Source: Branchiostoma floridae (lineage: Eukaryota; Chordata; Leptocardii; Amphioxiformes; Branchiostomatidae). From it: a DNA stretch of 64,000 bases. Each line of letters begins with the position of its first letter. Position 1 is the stretch's first letter. The stretch spans positions 19,610,559 to 19,674,558 of the forward strand of contig NC_049981.1 of the NCBI RefSeq assembly GCF_000003815.2. The letters are read 5' to 3'. The notes below the pieces were generated by a model. The model had not been told where the DNA came from, searched no databases, and saw only the letters and a list, made by a program, of their open reading frames with translations. Of this stretch, positions 1 through 12,100 are shown in pieces. A program made the translations under genes and the position numbers.

Positions 1-10
1 ATCCTCATAC

Positions 11-182
11 CACCAGTTTCTTCTCCAGATCTCCCTTGATCCTGGTGTTCTCAGTCTGCAGCTTGTCCCCCTCCTCCTGCAGCTGCAGCACCCTGTTGTT
101 CGCCATGGCCAGCTTCTCCGACAGATTACTGTTATCCTTCTCCAGGTTCTCAATCCTGGCCTGGAGGTTGGTCACTGTGGCA
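11..182 (-). CDS. RUFY3: RUFY exon 8, coiled coil (last visible exon)
   Basis: Acceptor CCCATCTCAG, donor CTGGTG|GTATGA at positions 10-9, so the next exon lies outside the window. Encodes [20 protein letters not shown], then heptads rich in Leu/Glu/Lys, including [17 protein letters not shown]. Confidence 0.92.
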
Positions 183-3100
183 CTGAGATGGGTAGGAAAA
201 AACAAGCAGCATCATGTAGAATGCCCCCAAAAAAGGCTAGGGACAAAAGACGTTTGCAGTTGGGTAACAGGAAACATAGCATTTTTCCCAGACCTAAAGG
301 ACAAATCACTGCTCCCTTTAAATAGAAAGACAATGGAAATTAAAATAACTTTGAATTCTCTAAAAAGGCATCTCTATCAATTCATCGGGAACTGCTTTCA
401 TTTGATGGGAGAAATTTCACATTCAGCAACAAGTCGCTACTTGAAGGAGTAATGAATATGATAAGATTTCTAACAAGTGATCAGTGTTATCTAGTAGGTA
501 TATGTCATTCTACAGAGAAACAAGGGGTAACTGCATTCATAAGGTGAAAAAAACAAGCCAAAGAGTTGATTTCTTGTAAATAATTGGATATCTGAATATA
601 GCATTTCTCCATGAGCTAAGGAATGAGGATCAGTTGTCCTTACTTCAGGTGTCTGTTCAGTTCCTCCACATAGTTCTTCTGGTCCAGCACTGCTGTCAGG
701 TTGGCTTGGCTGGAGTCAGTGGAACGTCTAACAGAACAAAAAAATATTCCAGCTTTTAACTTCATGACAACGTGTGATATTGATGACAAAAATGGAAATA
801 GAAACACATTCCATCAATGTGTTGCTGTGCAGTCTTTTCACTGTACCTTACATAATCTTTCCCATTGGCAAAGGCATGTCTATAGTAGCCACCTGTCCAC
901 ATAGACCAGATTTTGTTGGTCCCCAGAGTAGTTCTCTGGTGCAGGATACATATAGAATACAACACGGTGTATTCCGTATCACCCGAGGTACCAGCCCGAC
1001 CCATGGGCGGGCTGGGACCATCATACCCACCTGGGAAAACCCCTGTTTTGATGCGAAATGTGTCAGAAGTTTAACAAATTTGGTGCCCTTGAACAAAAAG
1101 TGTTGCAACAGTAATGTTCCAACGTCCGAATCAGGTACATGTATTTGAACTTTCGATGGCGCCGCACTCGGTCCGCTCGAAACAGTTAGTTTATTCGAAT
1201 GGAGCCCGTGTGATACGCCTTTCGAACCTGTGCGATACTGAAGTTATGGCCCGGTCCGAAACACCCGTATCAAACGTTTTTGCGTCACAGGTATGACAAA
1301 AACTGTATTATCAAGTCATATCTAAGCATACAGTGATACCACACAGACTTAGATGGTACCTATAATTCTCAAGAAGTTGAAGAATATAAGTAAGGAAAAT
1401 TTTGCTCCTTAAATAAATACATGTATGATTGTAAACTTACCATTCAGGGTAATGAGTTAGCAGCATGTAAAGTACATAAAAGCAAGGACATTATTTGACT
1501 GGGTTGTTAGTGTATACAAACACGCAGAAATGTGACATGTTGGTGCTGACTTCACAGTCACAGAATAGATCTTATTCAAAACATGAAACCAATCAAGTTA
1601 AGACATATACTGTAAATGCATTTAAGTTCGCTGGGATTTAATTTCGCAGTAGCGGGAAAAAGGACTTTTCGCGGTGGTTTTAATTTCGCGGTAGCACCTT
1701 GCACTGTAGTATCTTAATGCCCTGGAAAAATGTTCGCGGTAGTTTTAAATTCGTGGTGAAATGGCCAACGCGAAAACCGCGAACATAAATCCACCGCAAA
1801 CATTTCTGTACTTGCAGTATTTTCTTTAGTTTAACACGTGAAATTTGTCGATTTCCTTAAGACACCATCTTAGAGTTTGATACTGAAGCCAATGTCATGG
1901 GTCAGAAATCTGCTCCAGCCCTATCTTAATCCTATCAGGAAACATGAAATACTGTACTGCAGAATGTACATAAAGATGGCCTGCATAAATCCTTTCACAG
2001 AACTGCACATGTGCCATTCAAAGGTGTACATCAATGTACATCTGCAGATACATTTGGCCTCTTTTGGGCCATTAGCATTATAATGTCTAGATGTGTCTTG
2101 TTTACGACCAGCTGCCTTGACATGCTCATGTGAATGGATTTATTTTGTTGCCCACCCCAGGAGGTCCTGGTGACTTACCGGCTGGCCTCTCCTGGTGACC
2201 TGTCTGTGTAGTTCCCAGGATCCTTCAGGTACATGCTGAAGTCTATCACACCCAACTGTAGATGAAAGGAAATACAAATAATGAATAAACATTTCTTCAT
2301 CAATATAGAGTTCTTCCATCTCAATCCTTTCCACACAAAAAATCAAGGAAAAAAGACAGTGTCATTTATCAGAGGGGGTAAAAAGTACATGATTTTGTAC
2401 ACCCATACATAGTCATCCATGGATTCAACTTATATTTCCGTATTTGTCAATAAAACTGGAAAAAATGGACGGTGCTCATTTATTTATCCATGAAAGAGGG
2501 AAATAATCTACTCATCCCTTCAACATTGCAGACCACTCAGTGTACCTATCAGAGTTAGTGATATACAACATGTAAGACTGTTGTACCTGTGAGTCGAAGT
2601 CATCTTCCTTCACACAGAAGTTACAGTCAATAACGTTCAGCCCCACCAGCAGTCCTGCTAGCACCATCCCCTCCTCTTCCATCAGGAGGGCAAACGGCTC
2701 ATAGAACTCCCTGTGAAGTGGAATTATTATAGCAACTTGTAAAACTCTGTGTTACCATGGACAGAGATGACATGAACTACATTAACACTGGTCACTTTTT
2801 AGACTTATAATAATAATAGAGGAGGATTTTCCAAATTGTACATGTCTTTAAACAATTAAATAGCTCTTGGTTTATTTGGCAAAATCTAATTACATGTCTA
2901 CTTCCTTTGCACGAAATAGAACATCCTGGAGATAGTTGCCATGCATCAGCAACTGGTGCTTACAAATGATCGGTTGATCGGTTGATTGATTAAGAAATGA
3001 GCCTGACTTACCCCATGACATCCTTCTTCTCCACCAGAGTCTTGACGTAGTCTGCCAGGCGTTTCTGCATCATGGCCAGTCGTAGCCAGGCACGGGCCTT

Positions 3101-6100
3101 TCCTGGATACGTCCTGCAGTCAAGCACATTGTGTACGTGTTAGTGCCAAGGGTTGATTTTGGAGACTGTATCCCTTGTTCATGCAACTTTGAATTTCAAA
3201 CTTCAGTCATGGCCACGTGATGTTACACTATGCAAATGATGTCACAGCTGCCATGCTGGTTGATTAAACCTATAAGAGTAAATCATCTTAACCCTTGTTT
3301 GTGCTCAAGTATGCACACAAACAAATCCAATTTGAATACGCAACTTCCTTTCATATCCATCCAGGATGGTGGACAATAGTGCAAACATCTTTAAGTTAAT
3401 AGAATCAACTATATTCAAACCTGTACAAGTGAACACATCTGAATATGAACTGCCCTGCCAATGTGACTACTATCCTAAAATAATTTTTTTTCTCTTTACA
3501 TGCAAAAGCATTAAGAATCCTGTCTATAGTTACCAACACTTCACATATTCCAGATTTTATTGGTCTCCAGAGTGGTCTTCCTGTGTAGTTTTTACCGTAT
3601 GTCTATGTGACCATCACCGTATAAAGACCCAGTGACCCAGTGACCCAGTAACACTTATTACATTGTAGTCGTCTTACTTGATCTGAGGCAGTTCTCGGAC
3701 ACTGTTGTTGATCTCAGTAGCTTCAGGTTCCAGTTTCTCCACAGCCTCCAGAGGACCCCACACATGTTTGTTGGTACTGAGGATACTCTTCTTAGCTGGA
3801 GAGCAGGGTTGTACAGAGTTTGTTGGTCATATCATATTTACATATAAAAAGGCACAATGTTTTTCATAGTGACTGCATGTTACTGTTCTAATGGTCACCA
3901 GTTAGTCATGACCATAACTCATAAGAAATTAAACAAAAGGCAATTCTACTGGTTAACTAAAACAGAATCTTACACCAAAAAACAAAGGATTTCTTCGTCA
4001 ATGCCCTATATGAGAAGATCTAGATTGGATCATAACTCTGGCCAGTGAACTCTTAGTCTTAAGCAGTTAGCCTGGTCACCATACTCCACAGCTTGGGTTA
4101 GGGGCCCAGTCTGCTAAGTATCTGACAGCCTACATCTGTATCTTTCTGATTGGACTTTTGAGTCATGCCACTGTCATGACTGAAGTCATTCTGTAAAAAA
4201 TCCCTGGCATGCGCTTATGAAAGGCAGGTGGGTAACACTTCTCCCAGCCCTGCAAAGACATCGCCATGCTCAAAACAGTATGGTTACCAGTAGGGGTGGG
4301 TACCGGTACAGAAAATTCAGGTCCAGGTCCGGTTCAGGTCCAGAGGATCAGGTCCAGGTCCGGACCTGAACCTGGACCTGATTCTGTATGACTAATATCA
4401 ATGGTCCATTTCACTACAAAGGAATCTGTTTGGTGGACAATTGGACTCACACTGGCGGTTTAGAATCCTACAACGCTAACTGCACCTGTACGATTGACTA
4501 TAAAACTTGGTAGGAATGACTATAAACTCTGTACTCTAGTTCACTCTTGTTATTCTCTTCCACCTGCAAGCGCTAAAACGTGTGAATGCCTGATAAATAG
4601 TCTGTTAATTTTCTAATCGGTCCAACATCCGGTCTACCTAATTTTTTCAGGTCCGGTTTTTCTGGACCGGTCCAATAAGAAAAACCGGTTTTGTATCGGT
4701 ACGCTGTACCGGTACCCAGCCCTAGTTTTTATTTATTTATTTATTTATTTATTCCACTTCACAGATTGCGTACAATCTGAGGGGAGCCGGCAACAGGAAT
4801 CTAGTTCCTCTACGAGGCCGACTCCCCCAGAAAATATACAAAGTTGAGATAAAAACAATAAATGAAAGACATGTCTGACATCAAATACTAAAAGAAATAC
4901 ATTAAAAAAATGAGAGAGTAATAAGGTCAAATGATTAGGAAAACAGGGTAAACGGTTAAGCTATGTCACTATGCAAGATGAGCAACGGCAAGTGGTCGTC
5001 CAAGTACATAAGTTATCAACAGTAAATGTATCACTTAATCGGGATCTATAATATGAAATCAAGAGTTTTTTAACGGACTGTAGAGTGAGGTTTGAGTACA
5101 TATGTTGGCGAATGTCTAGTGGTAAATTGTTCCAGATGACGGCAATACGACTACAGTAAGAGAATGAGAATGATTCAGTTTTACATGGCCGTGGTACAAG
5201 TTGAAATTGGTCTGTAGAGCGAAGTGATCTAGTAGGTCTGGATACATTGAGGACATGAGAAATGTTGGTACAGTACACGTTACGGAAACATTTGAAAAGA
5301 AATAAGATATCAAAAAGTTCTCGTCTGTAACACAATGGTAGAAGGTTGGTATGGGTTAATCTGTCATTATAGTTAAGTTCGTAATCATTACACATGTACT
5401 TGGTAGCACGTCTTTGAACACCTTCTACTTTGCGCAGATACAATCTTGTATGCGGTGCCCATACCTGAGAACAGTACTAGTAGTCTAAATGTGGTATCAC
5501 CAGTGATCGATACAAATTGAGTTTAACAGTAAATGGGGCATTAAAGCCTACTGATCTCTTGATGATTGCAAGTCTTGAGTTACATGTTGATATCTTCAAG
5601 TACATGAGAATTCCAGGATAAGTTATGTTGTACATGAACTCCTAAGTCACTAGTTACCAGGCTATCGAGCAGTAAGCCTCACCTTTGAGTCCATGCTTGA
5701 GCACGTGTTCCATGACTATGAGGAACTGTTGTAGAGGTGCAAAGTCTTTGTCCAGCGTGCGCCCAACCTGGTAGGATGACTCGATCAGGCTCTTGATGCT
5801 GAGTTTGACCATGTTCAGCAGGTTGGCCCGTTCTATGGCCGTGGGGTCCTTGGGTGGGTCATTTTCCTCAGGCACTACAAAAGGGTACAACAGATGACAT
5901 GTCTGTTTACATGTACAAAAAAAAAACTAGCTAATTCAGGGTACAGCAAGATTGCAGCACATTTATAAAAAAGGTCCTTGTTATAATCAGAAGAAACATG
6001 TCAACATGTCAACGTAAAGGCAATAGCATTCAATGTCTAACCCAAATCAGCTTCCTTATAACACAGAAATGCATGAAACTTACGAGGTTAAGTGACAAAG

Positions 6101-9100
6101 GTACAGCTATAAAATTCTGTTGCCCAGGTCTTTAAGTTTAAATTACTCAAGGGGAATGATCTAGCTGTTAAAAACCTTTAAAACCTCCTCAATTCCACAC
6201 TGCTACTAACGGTACTAGTACATGTATTATAACAATATCACATGCCTTTTGCTTTGATTACAATCATGAAATCCCCACCTGGATATATACATCATATAGA
6301 TAGCTATAAACAACAATGCATGAGATACATGTGTCTGCATTGAGTAAACCTTATTAAACGTGGATGACTATAACCAAAGTAATTTCAAGCCATTCTATAA
6401 TAACAGGCATTAACCAAGACTTTGCAGGAAAATCTTTCTTGTAATAAGAAGCTATGGGCTGTGCATGTGAGGTTCTTACCGATAGTGTGTCCAATAGCAA
6501 GAACCATTCCTAAACATAGAGAACAGTGGTGTCAACTTTGAGGGCATGCACATTATGTGGGCATAGAGATGGGTGGACCAAGGGGAGAAAAGTATCATCT
6601 TGTACATGTAGAACAGTAACAGAGACTATAGCAGGCAACCTTATAAATGCCTCATGATGAGAAGTTGAATTATCAAAAATCCATATGTCTACTTTGTTCT
6701 TATACAAGAACAGGCAAAAATTTCTTACATTTCAAGCATAAATATTCTACACATATTGAAATAGTACAGTGGTACCTATCTGTAGAACTGTAACTATCTG
6801 TGGTAGATATCTTTGAAATGATTCTATGATCTTTTGCAAGATGAAGCACAATGCATCTAAGTAAGGTAGTTGAATTTCAAAACTGCATAAATTTATATGT
6901 AATTGCACTGTATCACCATGTTGAAATTGCCCTAACTCATGACAAAATGCATGTATTTTTTCATGCATACTGTAGACCATATTGTTCTTCCGCATAAAAA
7001 ATGAAATGAAACTGTCGATGATTGACGTACAGAAATTACATTACAGGGGTATACATGCAATGCTGGTTTTCCCCTACATGTTCATGAAATGAAGCACACA
7101 TGTATGCATGTTAGCAAGAAATTAGCTCACATTTAAGAAGAAAAAAATTAACCAGGAAAACAGTCTCCGTAATGGAACGTGTCGAGTCAATAACATGGCT
7201 GGTTACACCACACTCAGATACAGACCATGGAACTTAGCATCATGAATACAATCATACACCTGATGCCTGTGGTTTTGTTTCTTGGTTATCATCATATTCA
7301 GATCATACCTACTGCTATGGTTACTTGCAGTACGTTTCACATTTGCAAATAATACGGTTCAATACAGGCATTGTACAATGAAATTCCTTACACAGAATGT
7401 GAACAAAGAATCTGACCATGAAAATGATAGCAGAGAGATAAAATAGATGAACCAATATTAACCTTCCTGAGGTGATTCCAACTGAGGTGTAACACTAAGG
7501 TCACCAAGCTCCCGTAGGCAGAGCCACTCTCCATCCACCGAGACGCGGAAATTACACAGGTAAATCGTCTCTTCTGCCATCTTGAAACCTAACCACCAGC
7601 TCACTTAATATTCAAAAGACACTGGTCCTAACATGCTATAAAATTCTCTACAGCGATGAACAGCTCTAGAACCATCTCTGGGCTAAAGATTTCACCTCTC
7701 TGAGAAAAAAAGTAGGCAAATTTTGCAGACTGGAATAATTCAGATGTAGAGGCGGGGTAGTAGACAGTCAGAATAGCTAATGAGATGATCACATGACCCA
7801 GGACGTGGGCCGTCTGTAGGGTTATATGATGGCGCCATTATTCAGAGGAAAACAAAAAAAAGCATATCTGCATATTCCCCATGGACATCTAACAGTATTG
7901 GCAAAAACAATTGCAACCATGGGCCAAGAGGTCAGCAGTTTTTGCTCAGCAAGCAAAGCAGGCTGGCACAGTGACAAACAACAGCTATAAAAGGATTTCA
8001 CACAAAAATCAGTAGAAACTCTTAAATAAATAGCAAAATTCTGAATGATCACATGAATACTTAAACGTCCCAGACTCCCCAAGGAAATCTTATGGGAGAT
8101 GACTTTATTAGTAATGAGGTTGACAATAAATTCATTATTCATGAATTCCACATTGTAAAATGTGCAAGGCAGTCAAGCGATGACAGCATTGGAGTGAATC
8201 TGGGTCAGGGAAAATGGTGATTTAATTTTTCAGCCTACAGATAGAGATTCTTTCAAATCATAACTTACAGTTTATAGCAACATTAAAAGATTACTATAAT
8301 GACAACAAAATGCAACAAGTCATAACAAGACAGAAACCTACTGAAATATATCTGCAAGAAAGGCAAGAAATCAAGATTATGAATATGAATATGAAAAAAG
8401 AAGGTTCATTTTAGGAGTAAAACATAAAGAAACAAGATATACTGAGATTAAAAGTCTAATAAAAGTCATATAAACATGTGCCAAACATGTGGATTTGTAA
8501 GTTATTTGTGTTGGACAAAAAGACCAGGTTGCAATGTTACAGGGACAGTCAAACCTGTCTATAGCTGCCACTCAAGGGACTGGAGAAATGTGGCCACTAT
8601 AGACAGGTGGCCACTATAGAGAAAATGCTAAGCAATTGACCGACCAATAAGCTACACATGATTTCAGTACCCACTGATCTTTCTCAACCAAGTAACATTG
8701 TCTCGACCGTCTCGAATTCTACTGACCCTGCCAAATTCAAATCTACCAAAATGATTGATATTGCCATGCACAATGTTGGTAATAAAGTACGATTTTAATT
8801 TAAACCCTTCACAGGGAAACATATGGTCACTGTATGGTCGCAAAAGGCAGTGTTTCTTAATCTCCAGCAGATCTTGCTGTGGCAAATGGGAAGGAGTTTA
8901 GCCGGCAGAGGAGTTATAGCCTGGGTACCATCCTATTTCTACCGGGGTTCCCTACACTCACTTCCCTAAAAATTTTTTAGGGGTAGCGAGTGTAAGGAGC
9001 CCCGGTAGAATACGGATGATACTCAGGCTAGAGGAGTTATTGGCCACAGCGAAGATCTGCTGCAGAACGCACCGGTCAAAGGCAATTATCAGGCAATTAA

Positions 9101-12100
9101 ACTGCGTTAGGAAGAAGGTGCGAATTGCCCCGGGCGTGCGGGGCCAGGGATCCCGTCACGGGTCGGCTGTAAGAGTTCATCGTGTTTTCTGTGACATCTG
9201 GGGATTTCTTTGCTTCTTTGGTGTCAATAACGCGTCAATAACTTACTACGTACTGGAGGGAAACAACAGCAAAACGCGTCAGCACGATGCGACAGGACGC
9301 AAGTGCAGTGGGGAGGGGGGCGCTGACGTCGATTTCCCCCAACGTTTCATGAAGCCACGGCGCCCGTTTGTTTGCCTGAGAATGCACCGGACGCCGTTAG
9401 AAATAATTCAAATCGGCTTTGCTGAAAATGCACGTGCTGATTATGTGGATACCTTTCCAAAATTTCAAGTTCTGTCTACGTTTTTACACGCCGATGTCTG
9501 TCCGTCAAATGTGACGAGCGTGGGTCTTTGAACCGAATCCAAGCGTATATGATCGGTAAAGATTTGAAGTTGCAGACATGAAAAAATGATACAGGAAGTG
9601 TTTAGCGCAGCTTTTATTGCAAAATATATACAAGTAACAACTAGATAATAACTTGTTATTTGTGTACAACTGATAATTTCATATGTCGATACGTTGTCTT
9701 GGTGCGCTGTGATGCAGTCTGCTCCAGCGGTTTCGGGGGGAAGCCCCCGCTGTGAACTGGCGCGGCTCGCCGCGTTTGTCCCAGATACTGGCTCGGAAGG
9801 GTTGTAAAACGATAATCCCGGCCAAATTTAGCCAATTTGCACGTTGGAGGTAAGTGGATACTAGGAGGAGCAGAAACACGTTTCTGAAAAGATCGCTCCT
9901 CCCGCTGCCTTTGACCGGTGCGTTATGCAGCAGATCTTCGCTGTGGCCAATAACTCCTCTGCCGGCTAAACTCCTTCCCATTTGCCACAGCAAGATCTGC
10001 TTGGAGATTAGTGTTTCTGGTATCTATGGGACCGGAAATCATGTGGCCGTGGCCACGTGGCCACTATAGAGTCCATTCCAAGATACCGTGAGGGTTTTTA
10101 GGCGATATTTATAATTAGTCTGAATTATTTTGAATAAAAGAATATCTGAGCCACAATAATTGAATTATTTTCAAAAAAATTGACTAAGAAAATACTCAAT
10201 TATTTGAATTTCTTTGAATATTTTATAAACATTTTGAAAGTAACTGTACAAAAATATCTTTATTTAGAATAATTGTGAAACCTCTTTGTGATTATTTCAC
10301 ATTTACAAATATTTACAAAAAATGGTAAACCTGGCCAAATGGTAAAATTAGTTTATTGCCCCCATAAAAGTAAGCCCTATTGTTGCATCTGTATATTTTT
10401 AGACTTCACTGCTGGGCACTGGTGGATCCTTTGTGGTGGGCCATTGTTGCATGGCACCCAACCATACTTTGCAAGGATGTGTGAATTGCTATATTCCCAG
10501 CCCACCGAACCATTTGCAAAAAATGGTAGAAAATGGTAGAAAATGGTAAATAATGGTAGAATGCTGCTATCATTATTTAGAAACCATTAGAATTATCCAA
10601 TTCCACACCATGAATATTTCCAAAGTTTTACAGGACCAGGGAAATATTTATAAAGTTGAAACAGTGTTAAAAATATTTCTGAAGTATCAAATGTCCTAAA
10701 CATATAATTACAAAACTTTAAAATCAATTCTAAACTATGGCAACAAACATCCGCATGGTGTCTTGGAATGGACTCTAGACTATTTTGTAATTCTTAGGTC
10801 AATGGCAAAAATTCAACGGACCGACAAAAAGTGGCCGCAATGGCCAGGCGGCCGCTAAGCAAAGGTGGCCATTAATGCAGTTTGACTGTACCGAATATAT
10901 CATACATCAGTTTGCATCAATCTCTCCAACCCCACAAAAGATCTAGTAGCTACAGGGTGAACCTCAAAAGGTCACAGCCCATCTGCATTCTGGGAAATGT
11001 ATGACATCACACTTGTCTGCCAGATGCTACGTGATTGGCTGACAGCCAAGATGTGGTAATAAACTTGTTTAACCTCCTTCCTGCTAAGGCAACCTTTTTA
11101 GACAAAATCTCCATTGATTACCGGGTTAAGGCCAGAAGTAGAGTATGATGTAAAATGGGCTTGTTCGGGTTTTGTTATATGATTTACATATTATAAGTAT
11201 TGTCAAAAAAGAGCTCACTTCATGATAGTGTTCACTTGCAGTTGTATACATATGATATCGAATTGAATAAAGCAACATTGAATACAATGGTGCCACCTGG
11301 TGACAAAAACCTGCAATGCATGAAATTTCTGGTGCTGGTCACACTGCAGTTCATCTCTACACCAATAGGAAGCACTGCAACTCCACCAGCATCTTTGGGA
11401 TTGCTTTTATCGTAGGCAATAAACATAAATGATATCAAAATTTATGTATAGCTAGCTACTACAGCCATGATGGTCGGATAAATATAGCAATCATGGCAAT
11501 AAACTCAAATGCACAAAGAACAACTCTAATGGAGAAATAACTTGCAGATACAAAATGCAGCCATGTTGAGAAAATCAACTATTTCTTATGCTCCAAGTAT
11601 GGCAATAATCCATCTCAACACATATCAAAGCAGGTATTAAAACAACACATAACACTACTAGTAGTCATATCCCTGCCAATTTTAGTTTGTGGTATATAAG
11701 GCTTGCCATGAGCATACAAAGCTTGTCATGAGCACACAAGGCTTGCCAACTACCTGAAATATGAAAATCTAGCTACTACATCCTTCATTTTTCATTTGAA
11801 AGGGACAGCTAAAAATAGTAAAATAGAACTCTCTCTTTCCTTGTAAAACTAATGTGGTGCACAGTAGATTGCTACTTTTGACAGTCTTTAACCTCAATGA
11901 ATTGAAATCATGAATTAAGTATTGCCTTACCTGTTTCCATGACAAGAAATACACCTAAAACACATCACATCTACCAACAGCACCCAGTCTGGCCCTTAAC
12001 ACAAAAATATTATATTGAAATTTAGGAGGGGCCTACAATTGATCTGACTGCTGGCCCAGACTGTTGTTAATATGATTACACTGGACCATTTATACCTTAC

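Larger units (their letters stand above)
8545..10889. repeat. Composite repeat with GTGGCCACTATAG motifs
   Basis: The outer ends share ACAGTCAAAC in inverted orientation. The flanks carry repeated GTGGCCACTATAG and TGGCCA motifs (8590-8620, 10043-10070, 10830-10875). A separate hAT-like element (8858-10010) sits inside. No clean outer target duplication is visible, so the outer limits are uncertain. Confidence 0.4.

Noticed and set aside
4961-5443. 160-residue minus-strand ORF as a host gene
   Set aside because: It reads as the C-terminal end of a non-LTR reverse transcriptase ORF, with an (AATA)n tail and a target duplication, so it is a dead LINE.
9016-9531. 171-residue plus-strand ORF
   Set aside because: Lies inside the arm and interior of the hAT-like foldback element and starts in the nested MITE; no domain recognised.
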